Source: Prorocentrum cordatum (taxonomy: Eukaryota; Sar; Dinophyceae; Prorocentrales; Prorocentraceae). From it: DNA of 64,000 nt. Made by a program: the position numbers and the translations under genes. The stretch covers positions 67,501-131,500 of the forward strand of contig CAUYUJ010020749.1 in NCBI GenBank assembly GCA_963575745.1, in the 5' to 3' direction. The notes below the pieces were generated by a model. The model saw only the letters and a program-made list of their open reading frames with translations. It was not told the DNA's origin and did no database searches. Shown here piece by piece: positions 11,654 through 19,986 of this stretch. Each line of letters opens with the position of its first letter. Position 1 is the stretch's first letter.

Positions 11654-11765
11654 CATGCGAGGCGGCCTGCGCCGCCACGCTGGTCGCGATGTCCCAGGCT
11701 GCAGCGGGTCCTGAGACGAGGCGGCCTGCGCCGCCACGCTGGTCGCGATGTCCCAGGCTGCAGCG
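11654..11765. repeat. Tandem duplication, about 58-base unit, two copies
   Basis: The phrase starting GAGGCGGCCTGCGCC and ending CCCAGGCTGCAGCG is present twice, almost identical. In one minus-strand frame each copy reads AAAWDIATSVAAQA, so it may be coding repeat sequence of the neighbouring minus-strand gene. Confidence 0.8.
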
Positions 11766-11935
11766 AGACGAGGAGGAGAAGGACGAGGAAGATGAGGAGG
11801 ATAAGGATGAGGAGGAGGAGGAGGAGGAAGGAGGAAGGGGGAGGAGGAGAATGAGGAGGAGAAGGAGGAGGGAGAGGAGGAGGAAGAGGAGGAGGAGGAG
11901 GAGGAGGAGGAGCGGGAGCGGTGAGGGACGGGGGA
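11766..11935. repeat. GAG/GGA-rich microsatellite
   Basis: Purine-only GGA/GAG tract. It separates the two minus-strand coding segments and may be intronic. Confidence 0.85.
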
Positions 11936-11947
11936 CAGGGGGGGGAG

Positions 11948-12442
11948 TCAGGGAGGGGGAGGAGGGAGGATAAAGGTGGGAGGGTGGAGGACTAACGGTC
12001 CTGGGACCTGCTGCTGCTGCTGCTGCTGCTGCTGGGCGCGCCGCCGCGCCGCCATCTGCAGCGCGACGTCGCAGCGGCGCTGCAGCTCCTGCAGCTCTGG
12101 CGCCTTGCGCCCGCCGTCGGCGCCGTTCGCCTGGATCGCCTCCATGGCGGCGGCGTGGGCGCCCTTGATCATGTCAGATCGGCCTGTCACGACGAGCTCA
12201 CGACCAGCACCCCGACCGCGGTTCCGCGTCGAAACCGAGCACTTATGGTCGGCCAGAATATCTTTTCTCTGGGCCGACGTGATCGTACCGCTGTCTATAC
12301 AAGTTTTAGCGGTAGCGATCGGGCCGAGGGACGAGGGCCCAAAAACGGGGTCTCCGTCGCCGCCGTCGATCATGCCCGCCACGCGGGGGCGGGCGCGCGC
12401 TGGCGGTCGATCCGACGACCCGCCGTTGCGCCGACACGGCAA
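11948..12442 (-). CDS. Putative exon with poly-Gln, minus strand
   Basis: The minus-strand frame encodes a plausible protein segment: ADHKCSVSTRNRG, then ELVVTGRSDMIKGAHAAAMEAIQANGADGG, then APELQELQRRCDVALQMAARRRA. A run of nine Gln follows, from the CTG triplets at 12008-12034. The helical, charged middle and the Gln run look like coding sequence. Beyond the Gln run the frame becomes Pro-rich and is probably intron. It lies upstream, on the minus strand, of the acidic segment at 10754-11539 and could be an earlier exon of that gene. No splice sites were fixed because the gap lies between them. Function unknown; the borders given are those of the open frame, not of the exon. Confidence 0.4.
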   Translation of the reverse strand: MPCRRNGGSSDRPPARARPRVAGMIDGGDGDPVFGPSSLGPIATAKTCIDSGTITSAQRKDILADHKCSVSTRNRGRGAGRELVVTGRSDMIKGAHAAAMEAIQANGADGGRKAPELQELQRRCDVALQMAARRRAQQQQQQQQQVPGPLVLHPPTFILPPPPP

Positions 12443-13054
12443 CGGCGAAGGGACAGAGGGCAGGGCAGTAGCAACAGCAGCGGAGGAGGAGGAGAAGGAG
12501 GAGGAGGGAAGGGTACAGGGGAGGAGGAGGAGAGGCAGGAGAAGTAGGAAGAGGGGATCGGATGGGAACGCCGCCCGCAGGCTGAAACCTGGACATCGCG
12601 GCCAGCGGCGGCGCCGCCGCGCTGCCCCTATCTCCCTGCCCCTTCTTTTGGCTTACAAAACCCTGGGGATATCCTGGAAGTTTTGGGGCCTGGGGGACCA
12701 CGGGAGAGGGGGTGGGAACCTCAGCTAGCTTTCTGGGCGGTGGGCGTGGGAAATAGTTGTTTCATATATTATTGTAGAACACGCGCAACTGAACGCAACT
12801 CTCACGTATATTTCCATAAGTTGTTATAGCTGAGTTACGCCTTCTAGCATGTAGATCACATAACTCAGATGCTAGAACTGCTAACCCAATACAAGTTGGT
12901 ATGGAGGTTCCATATCTCAGCTTCAGATATACAACTTCTATGATGCGATCTACCAAAGTTAGCCTCTCTATACAAGGATTTACGGTCTCTACAGAAGGAT
13001 GTATAACAAACCTATAGAAAACGCAGACGGAAAAATCACACAGCAAGCGCCGGA
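12443..13054. other. Unassigned; short GGA tract then AT-richer sequence
   Basis: 12476-12545 is a GGA-rich tract. 12740-13020 is clearly more AT-rich than its surroundings and has no gene I can see. Confidence 0.3.
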
Positions 13055-13318
13055 ACGCCCGGACGCCCGGACACGCCCGGACGCCCGGGCGCCCGGGCGC
13101 CCAGCGGGCCTGGCCCGGGCGCCAGAAGCACCCAGGGCGCCCGCGCCCGGACGCCCGGACGCCCGGACGCCCGGGCGCCTGGACGCCTGGGCGCCCGGGC
13201 GCCTGGACACCCAAGCGCCCGGGCGCCCGGGCACCTGAAGCGCCCTGACGCACGGACGCCCCCAATGGGCGCCCAATCGCCCAGACGCCCAGCGGGCCAC
13301 GCCCAGGAAACGCCTGGA
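13055..13318. repeat. GCCCGGACGCC minisatellite, array 1
   Basis: Units of about 11-12 bases, variants of CGCCCGGACGCCCGGG. The consensus is stop-free on both strands. Two further arrays of the same family lie at 17385-17580 and 26860-28035. Confidence 0.85.
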
Positions 13319-13566
13319 GTATAGGTGGTACTTTGCGGGTGCCTCCATGTAGCACATTTGGAAGTCACATGCATGCCGACATATAACTACGACAACCCAT
13401 CGTATAACCCAGAAGAAAGTATCCCGGCAAAGCAACCTAACAGCGATGTGTATAAGCATATCTGGAAGCATCCCCCTTAAGATTCAGGTGGGAATCCAGT
13501 TGTAGAATTCTGCTGTTCTCGCAGTCGCAGTCGCATTCGCAATGAAAGTCGCAGTGGCAACGGCCT
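13319..13566. other. No gene recognised
   Basis: Short spacer of even composition between two repeat arrays; nothing identified. Confidence 0.3.
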
Positions 13567-13742
13567 TAGGATCCAATGGAATCCAATCGAATCCTAAGGA
13601 TTCCGAGGGATTCCTAAGGCATCCTTAGGCATCCTTAGGAGTCCATAGGAATCCTTGGGAAACCTTTGGAATCCTGATTCCTAGGGATTCCTTGGGATTC
13701 CTCAGGATTCCTAAGGAATCCTGAGGATTCCGAAGGATTCGC
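13567..13742. repeat. GGATTCC/GGAATCC palindromic repeat cluster, left
   Basis: AGGATTCCT and its complement AGGAATCCT recur every 8-12 bases, often overlapping as imperfect palindromes with CTTAGG. A smaller matching cluster occurs at 16062-16110, beyond the CAGCCT array and the 72-base-unit array. Confidence 0.75.
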
Positions 13743-13743
13743 C

Positions 13744-15535
13744 TGCCTCGGCCTCAGCGTCAGCCTGCCTCAGCCTCAGCCTCAGCCTGTCTCAGTCTCA
13801 GCCTGCCTCAGCCTCAGCCTCAGCCTCAGCCTCAGCCTGCCTCGGCCTGCCTCGGCCTCAGCCTCAGCCTGCCTCGGCCTCAACCTCAGCCTCAGCCTGC
13901 CTCAGCCTCAGCCTCAGCCTGCCTCAGCCTCAGCCTGCATCAGCCTCAGCCTCAGCCTGCCTCAGCCGCAGCTTGCCTCAGCCACAGCCTCAGCCTCAGC
14001 CTCAGCCTCAGCCTGCCTCAGCTTCAGCCTCAGCCTCAGCCTGCCTCGGCCGCAGCCTCAGCCTCAGCCTCAGCCTGCCTCGGCCTCAGCCTCAGCCTGC
14101 CTCAGCCTCAGCGTCAGCCTCCCAGCCCCAGCCTGCATCAGCCTCAGCCTCAGCCTCAGCCTGCCTCAGCCTCAGCCTGCCTCAGCCTCAGCCTGCCTCA
14201 GCCTCAGCCTCAGCCTGCCTCAGCCTCAGCCTGCCTCAGCCTCAGCAGCTGCCTCAGCCTCAGCCTCAGCCTGCCTCAGCTTCAGCCTCAGCCTCAGCCT
14301 GCCTCGGCTTGCCTCAGCCTCAGCCTCAGCCTGCCTCGGCCTCAGCCTCAGCCTCAGCCTCAGCCTCAGCCTCAGCGTTAGCCTCTCAGCATCAGCCTGC
14401 ATCAGCCTCAGCCTCAGCCTGCCTGCCTCAGCCTCAGTCTCAGCCAGCCTCAGCCTCAGCCTGCCTCATCCTCCTGAACCTGCCTCGGCCTCAGCCTCAG
14501 CCTGCCTCAGCCTCAGCCTGCCTCAGCCTCAGCCTCAGCCTGTCTCAGCCTCAGCCTCAGCCTGCCTCAGCCTCAGCCTCAGCCTGCCTGCCTCGGATTG
14601 CCTCGGCCTCAGCCTCAGCCTGCATCAGCCTCTGCTTCAGCCTCAGCCTCAGCCTGCCTCAGCCTCAGCCTCAGCCTGCCTCAGTCTTAGCCTGCCTCAG
14701 CCTCAGCCTCAGCCTGCCTCAGCCGCAGCTTGCCTCAGCCTCAGCCACTGCCTCAGCCTCAGCCTCAGCCTGCCTCAGCTTCAGTCTCAGCCTCAGCCTG
14801 CCTCGGCTTGCCTCAGCCTCAGCCTCAGCCTGCCTCGGCCTCAGCCGCAGCCTGTCTCAGCCTCAGCCTCAGCCTGCCTCAGCCTCAACCTCAGCCTGCC
14901 TCAGCCACAGTCTCAGCCTGCCTCAGCCTCAGCCTGCCTCAGCCTCCTGAGCCTGCCTCAGCCTCAGCCTCAGCCTGCCTCAGCCTCAGCCTGCCTCAGC
15001 CTCAGCCTAAGCCTGTCTCAGCCTCAGCTTGCCTCAGCCTTAGCCTTCCTAGGCTTGCATCGGCCTCAGCCTCAGCCTGCCTCGGCCTCAGCCTGAGCCT
15101 CAGCCTGCCTCAGCCTCAGCCTGCATCAGCCTCAGCCTCAGCCTCAGCCTGCCTCAGCCGCAGCTTGCCTCAGCCTCAGCCACAGCCTCAGCCTCAGCCT
15201 CAGCCTGCCTCAGCTTCAGCCTCAGCCTCAGCCTGCCTCGGCTTGCCTCAGCCTCAGCCTCAGCCTGCCTCAGCGTCAGCCTCTCAGCCTCAGCCTGCAT
15301 CAGCCTCAGCCTCAGCCTGCCTCAGCCTCAGTCTCAGCCTGCCTCAGCCTCAGCCTGCATCAACCTGCCTCAGCCTCAACTTCAGCCGGCCTCGGCCTCA
15401 GCCTGCGTCAGCCTCAGCCTCAGCCTGCCTCAGCCTGAGCCTGCCTCAGCCTCAGCTTGCCTCGGCGTGCCTCAGCCTCAGCCTCAGCCTGCCTCGGCCT
15501 CAGCCAGCCTGGGCCTCAGCTTGCCTCAGCTCGGG
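13744..15535 (+). repeat. CAGCCT (CTCAGC) satellite-like array, 1.8 kb
   Basis: Hexamer CAGCCT, with TGCCTC or CGGCCTC variants inserted every two to four units, gives blocks of about 18-30 bases. The array stays open on plus as Gln-Pro and Ala-Ser repeats; no protein is proposed. Its end runs into the array of 72-base units. Confidence 0.95.
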
Positions 15536-16062
15536 CATTCAAAATATGGCGCAGGACTGGCGTTCTGGGAACACGTGACACAGCGGTTCCAGGGCAACGC
15601 CCAGTCGCTGCTGAGGAAGACGAGGAGGCCCCGGAAGCAGCTGAGCTCCGTGTTCTTCGTGATCCCAGAACACCATTCCAGGCCACATTTTAAATGCCCG
15701 GAGCCAACTGTAGGCCACTTCGTGTTCTTCGTGTTCCCAAAACACCACTCCCAGGCCACATTTTGAATGCCCGGAGCCAACTGTAGGCCACTTCGTGTTC
15801 TTCGTTTTCCCAGAACACACTCCCAGGCCACATTTTGATTGCCCGGAGACAACTATGGGCTACAGTTGGCTCCGGGCATTCAAAGTGTGGCCTGGGAATA
15901 GTGTTCTGGGAAGACGAAAAACACGAAGAGGCCAACAGTTGGCTCGGGGCATTCAAGATGTGGCCTGGGAACGGTGTTCTGGAAAGACGAAGAACGCGAA
16001 GTGGCCTACAGTTGGTTCCAGGCAGTCAAAATGTGGCCTGGGAGTTGTGTTCTGGGAATGGA
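15536..16062. repeat. Inverted array of about 72-base units
   Basis: Units carrying GGCATTCAAAATGTGGCCTG, GTTCTGGGAA-ACGAAGAACACGAAG and CTACAGTTGGCTCC occur about three times in complement orientation (15640-15855) and three times in forward orientation (15862-16062), with one forward partial unit at 15536. The two arms meet at a small palindrome around 15841-15878. Confidence 0.85.
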
Positions 16063-16549
16063 TTCCTGAGGATTCCTAAAAATTCCTGAGGATTTCTAAG
16101 GGTTCCTGGGGCTGCCGGATCTGCAGGATCCTCTGTCCGTTTCCCGCCCAGACCCCCTCCGGGGCGCCAAGATGCTCTCTTTCGAGCCCACTAGAAGCCT
16201 ATCAGCAAGAGCTGTTAGGTAACTAAGAATTTGCAGCTCTGTCGCCAGTTGCAAACACATACAAATCAATGGGCAATTTGCTAGGTCATTTGTAAATGGT
16301 TTAGCTCGGGTGGTGTTCTGATGATACGAAAGGATCGGTGAATGTAAAAAAACGCTCGCGCAACAAAAAAACAGTACAGATACAATGGGCCGTCTGTAGA
16401 TTTAGGTACGACTTAACTTGATTTAACATGCTAGGGGCCAAACAATCTATGACGAAGGAAAGGGCACCAATGAAATTGAGGGGCGCTCATTTCGCGTAGG
16501 CTCACCAGGGCGCAGTTATGGCAGGTGTCGCGATCAATTTAGCAATCGT
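16063..16549. other. Unassigned, AT-richer; short GGATTCC remnant at the start
   Basis: 16062-16110 carries GGATTCCT repeats. The remainder is less GC-rich than the window average. No RNA gene or domain recognised. Confidence 0.3.
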
Positions 16550-16987
16550 TTGAACATGGCCGTCTCCCGGTCACAATTTCTTGACGCGTGCTTGGATTTG
16601 GTATTTTGCAAGTGTCCTCCCCCTCCCCTTCCTCACCTCGATTGTTTCCGGCTCAAAAATCGGCTTGTTGAACATGTCCCCAAAGAAAAGACTCAGAGTC
16701 GAAGTATAGGGGATCACCTCACGGTTTCGAAGGCTGAGTTGCCCCGTACTTTAGAAGAGGCATCCCGTGACAACCATGAACCAAATGTTTTGCCTCTGGA
16801 AACGCCGCTTGGGCACCTTATCGAGTGCTTTGCGCTGGCAATGAAAGATGGCAGCGAGGTTTGGTTTCACTATATCAATCCGGTTGGCCTCATATGGGTG
16901 TTAGCGCAAGGAGTTATTGGTTTCGTGCCTTTTCTCAGGAAGTCAATGTCGCAGCACACTCGCGATCACCTTTCCTTAGTTCTGTAG
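16550..16987 (+). CDS. Hypothetical 145-residue protein
   Basis: Plus-strand frame of 145 codons in a stretch of more even base composition than most of the window, so less likely to be open by chance. The translation has ordinary protein composition. A Pro-containing N-terminal part is followed by EELPRTLEEA-like charged sequence, and residues around 95-135 read ECFALAMKDGSEVWFHYINP followed by VGLIWVLAQGVIGFVPFL. The last of these could form one membrane-like hydrophobic segment. I recognise no family. It lies about 400 bases left of the GC minisatellite that borders the four-gene block, same strand, with no shared motif. It could also be an exon or fragment of a larger gene; no splice sites were located. 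Start chosen as the first ATG; an internal Met is equally possible. Confidence 0.35.
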   Translation: MNMAVSRSQFLDACLDLVFCKCPPPPLPHLDCFRLKNRLVEHVPKEKTQSRSIGDHLTVSKAELPRTLEEASRDNHEPNVLPLETPLGHLIECFALAMKDGSEVWFHYINPVGLIWVLAQGVIGFVPFLRKSMSQHTRDHLSLVL

Positions 16988-17384
16988 CCAGACGAAGCCA
17001 CTGTGGGGAATATCAAAAGGCCCGATAAAGGAGGAGGGACGGAGGCAGTATAGTGGACATTTCTAGAATACCCAAGCTGGTTGAGAATGCGATAGTGTGG
17101 AACTTTTCCCTTTGGATATCTTCGCGTGAACACAGCGCGCGAGATACGAGGAGATGTTAGCAATTTGATGCGCGAGATACTTCGTATGTTTTTTCGCCCG
17201 GGCAATGGACTTTTGATCGCGGCTTCCAAGTCAGACCCGATTTCTTCATGAGGTGCAAATTTGGCTGTCATCCAAGATGAGCGGGGACAAAAAAGGCGCG
17301 CGGGATGTCAAGGGGGCAGGCGGGTGGAGCTGTTGTATTCATTGCAAAAACATCATCATGAATTGCAAGACAGAGCGAGACGGG
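16988..17384. other. No gene recognised
   Basis: Moderate-GC sequence without repeat or domain between the hypothetical protein and the GC minisatellite. Confidence 0.3.
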
Positions 17385-17580
17385 GTCTGGGCGGGCGCCT
17401 GGACGCCCGGACGCCGGGAGGCCCATGGGCGCCCGTGGCGCCCGGCGGCCGGGCGCCCAGGCGGCCGGGCGCCCGGGCGCCCAGCCGCCCAGACGCCCCG
17501 GCCGCCCGAGCGCGACGCCAGGACGCCGGGATGAGCGCCCACGGGCGCCCATGGCGTCCAGACGCCGGGGCGCCCGTGCG
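17385..17580. repeat. GCCCGGACGCC minisatellite, array 2 (left flank of the gene block)
   Basis: Same family as arrays 1 and 3. It ends exactly at the inverted-repeat motif that opens the four-gene block. Confidence 0.85.
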
Positions 17581-17640
17581 GGGTCGAACTATAGATCGAC
17601 CTGGCACTTTCCTTGGGTCGCACTATAGTCCAACCCATGA
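17576..17640. repeat. Left inverted-repeat end with subterminal motifs
   Basis: Contains the 18-base repeat half, then GATCGACC completing a near-palindrome, then a second diverged motif GGGTCGCACTATAGTCC. A GGTCGTACTTTTC phrase at about 17650 resembles GGTTATACTTTTC on the complement of the right end. Confidence 0.7.
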
Positions 17641-17686
17641 TTTTTGGCCAGGTCGTACTTTTCTTCGCTCGCGCATTGTTAAGGAT

Positions 17687-17724
17687 CCCCTGAGTGAGGG
17701 GGCATGCGTCCCCTGAGCGAGGGG
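17687..17724. repeat. Two CCCCTGAGNGAGGGG palindromes upstream of gene A
   Basis: Two near-identical 15-base palindromes at 17687-17701 and 17710-17724, the first of about 25 such motifs in the block. They lie in the spacer before the gene A start. Confidence 0.85.
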
Positions 17725-17825
17725 TATCGGCTGCATCACATTGCGCGCATGTTACAACATCCCGCAGCTGCGAAGGCTCGAGGGCACATAGCGCTACTCT
17801 TGCTTGCGCGCACTGGGGGTGGGCA

Positions 17826-19231
17826 ATGGTCAAGGGCAAGACGGAGGTGAAGATACGGGCTTCTTCTGTGACAGAGGAACAGTTGAAGCCGCTCGTGAAA
17901 CAGCACATTGATCTCATCGAAAAATGCCAACTGCAAGGGGGCATAGATGACTTCATGAAGAACAACATGCCGTTTCTCTTGCCGCTTGCGCAGCTCACCA
18001 CACGCGTCAAATGGAAGAACCTCCAGGACGTCGTGTTGAAGCAGAAGCCGAACATGCACCAGGAAGAGTGTAGGCGTTTCTGCCAGGAGGTGGCCAACGC
18101 TTTCAGCCATGTTTGCAACAAGTTCTACATCGCCAAGACGGGGGGGAAGCTGGAGGCGCACGCAAAAATGCTTGGGGTGGCAATGGGGCTGCAGCCTGGC
18201 AGGGCAAGCCCAAGCACAGGAGAGAGCAAAAAACGCGCCGACAGCAGCTCCGACATAGAGATGAACCCTCCAAAATCTTCCACGGCCGCCGCGTCGTCCA
18301 GCGCAGATGGGGGCAGCAGGCGCAATGTCATCAAGAACGCCTTCGGCATCAGCCCGCCTCCGAAACCGGCAGGGAAGAAACAGAAGGTTGCCGCGTGGAG
18401 CCCGATGGTGGTGTTCTCGTCGCAGGAGGACGTCGAGCTCGCTGACCCGCCCGCCGCGGCCCCGAAGGAGGATCGGAGGGGGCGGGCAGGGTGGGAGGGG
18501 GAGGGGGGCAGTTTTGATTTTTCACGGCGTAACCGAACCCCTTCGGGAGGGGAGCTCGGGAGGGGCAAGTGAGAGACCCGCCCCAGGATCCCCTGGCCAC
18601 GTATTTCGATTTCAACTCCGAGCCGATGTGCATGGTGATGAAGTTCGCAGACAGGGAGGAGCGGGGAACACTGACGAAAGGAGGCGATGGTTTCTTGGAT
18701 GCCGTGTTTCCCGACGGCAGGACGGAGAAGACGGAGCAGCCCAACGCCCTCCTGGCAGCAAGAGCGGCAGCCGCGCAGGCGAAGGCGAAAGCGTGCAAAA
18801 AAGGGAAGCCAGCAGGACATGTAGTGGCAAAGAAGCCTGCAATGAGAAAGCCCAGTGCAGCCGCCGCGAACACGGAGACGGACCAGGACGATGAGGGGGA
18901 GGAGGAAGAGCAGCTGGAACCCGATGAGCCCGTGGATGCTGCAGATGAGCCCTCGGTCGGCGCTGGGCCCCCCGCTGGCCACGCCGACCGCGGGTACAGC
19001 GTGATGTACTACAAGAGGGACCACTCTATCGGGTTGAAGCGGACGCACGGTGAGAAGAACCAGTTTGTGAGTTTCGGCGGGAAAAAGTACAAGGACACCT
19101 TGGACGAGGCCACGCTCAGGGAGATCGGCGCAGAGCTGAAGAAGGCCTTGGTCGACGGCACCGTGGCTGACACCAAGGAAGCTGCTAAGGCGGAGGCTGA
19201 GCGCTTAGTGGCACAGCGCTTGGGCGACTAA
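17826..19231 (+). CDS. Gene A: dinoflagellate-type protein of unknown function, two exons
   Basis: Start at ATG 17826 (MVKGKTEVKIRASSV), because upstream codons in the frame are compositionally unlike the protein. Exon 1 runs to 18440 and exon 2 from 18587 to the stop at 19231. A GC-AG intron at 18441-18586 joins them in phase 0, giving about 420 residues. Exon 1 has a helical region (residues 10-110, with NNMPFLLPLAQLTTRVKWKN and a conserved-looking Cys/Phe/Trp pattern), then Ser/Pro/Lys-rich linkers. Exon 2 has an Ala/Lys-rich part, a Glu/Asp run, and a compact C-terminal domain beginning YSVMYYKRDHSIGLKR and FVSFGGKKY, ending in a charged helix. I recall such YYK...G.RR...FGG domains in multicopy dinoflagellate proteins; their role is unknown to me. 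An alternative donor at GTCGAG (18432) would also keep frame. It is the first of four co-oriented genes in the bounded block. Confidence 0.65.
18441..18586 (+). other. Gene A intron, GC-AG, about 146 bases
   Basis: Donor GCTGAC and acceptor CCCCAG keep codons whole on both sides. The intron is G-rich and contains the palindrome CCCCTTCGGGAGGGG at 18538-18552. Borders are inferred from frame change and the GC/AG pair. Confidence 0.5.
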
Positions 19232-19986
19232 TCGCATCCATCCTCATCATCGCATCCATCATCATCATCATCCTTACCGTCTTCATCGCCATTGCCATCG
19301 CCATACCCGTTGGCAGAGCGCCCTCTCCAGTGCTAGACGACACCCCCTCATCGCAGGGGCGCCCCTCCGTGAGGGGACCGCGCGATGGATTGGCGAGTGA
19401 TGGAACCCCTTAAGAGGGGAACCCCTTAAGAGGGGCTTCAGCACACTCGCGATAAGACAGGGCAACGGCCCCCTCCGAGAGGGGGCCCCTCGGGGAGGGG
19501 ATCAAAGGTGCGGCAGTCTGCTGACTCATTATGTGTATGGCATTGCGTTTCCTCCTCGTTCCATCCCCCTCCCATTTGCTTTCATGTTCTTCATCCGCAA
19601 CCGTTCGACAGAGCTGACGCCCAGCGCGCTTGGGGGCCAGCCCCCCGCCCCGAGCTCGCGGCCATGCGGGCGCTCATCGTGTGCCTCTCGGCGCTCCAGG
19701 CCGCGCGGAAGCAGAATGCAAGGGGGGAGTTGGGGCAGGATGAGGAGAAAAGTAAGAGTGACGGCCACTTGTTTGGCCATCTGGGCGATAAAAAATCAAT
19801 CCAGCAGCCGAGTTTTAGACCCACCTTTTTTAGCAAAAAAAGGGGGGTCTAAAATTGGACGAATTCCTATGAAATTCCATTACATTCACCCCCCCGAAGG
19901 GCCTCCCACGAGGCCCCCAGATTTTAGCCTTTTGAGTCTGACTAAAAACTTTCGGCCGCAACCGTTCTGGACCCCAGGCTTCCGGC
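19232..19986. other. Spacer between genes A and C, with palindromes and a hairpin
   Basis: Begins with a CAT/ATC microsatellite (19237-19300) in the likely 3' untranslated region of gene A. Several CCCCT-N-AGGGG palindromes follow (about 19343, 19361, 19404, 19419, 19481). A possible first exon of gene C starts with ATG at 19663 (MRALIVCLSALQAARKQNAR). It is not included in the gene because its downstream junction could not be fixed. Confidence 0.45.
19813..19854. repeat. Hairpin, 20-base arms and two-base loop
   Basis: TTTTAGACCCACCTTTTTTA is followed by GC and AAAAAAAGGGGGGTCTAAAA, matching at about 18 of 20 positions. It is unlike the CCCCT palindromes around it. Nothing in the sequence settles whether it is an RNA terminator-like structure or a tiny insertion. 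Confidence 0.75.

Noticed and set aside
13973-15578. Long plus-strand Gln-Pro/Ala-Ser frames
   Set aside because: They come entirely from the CAGCCT hexamer array; composition and period explain them without any protein.
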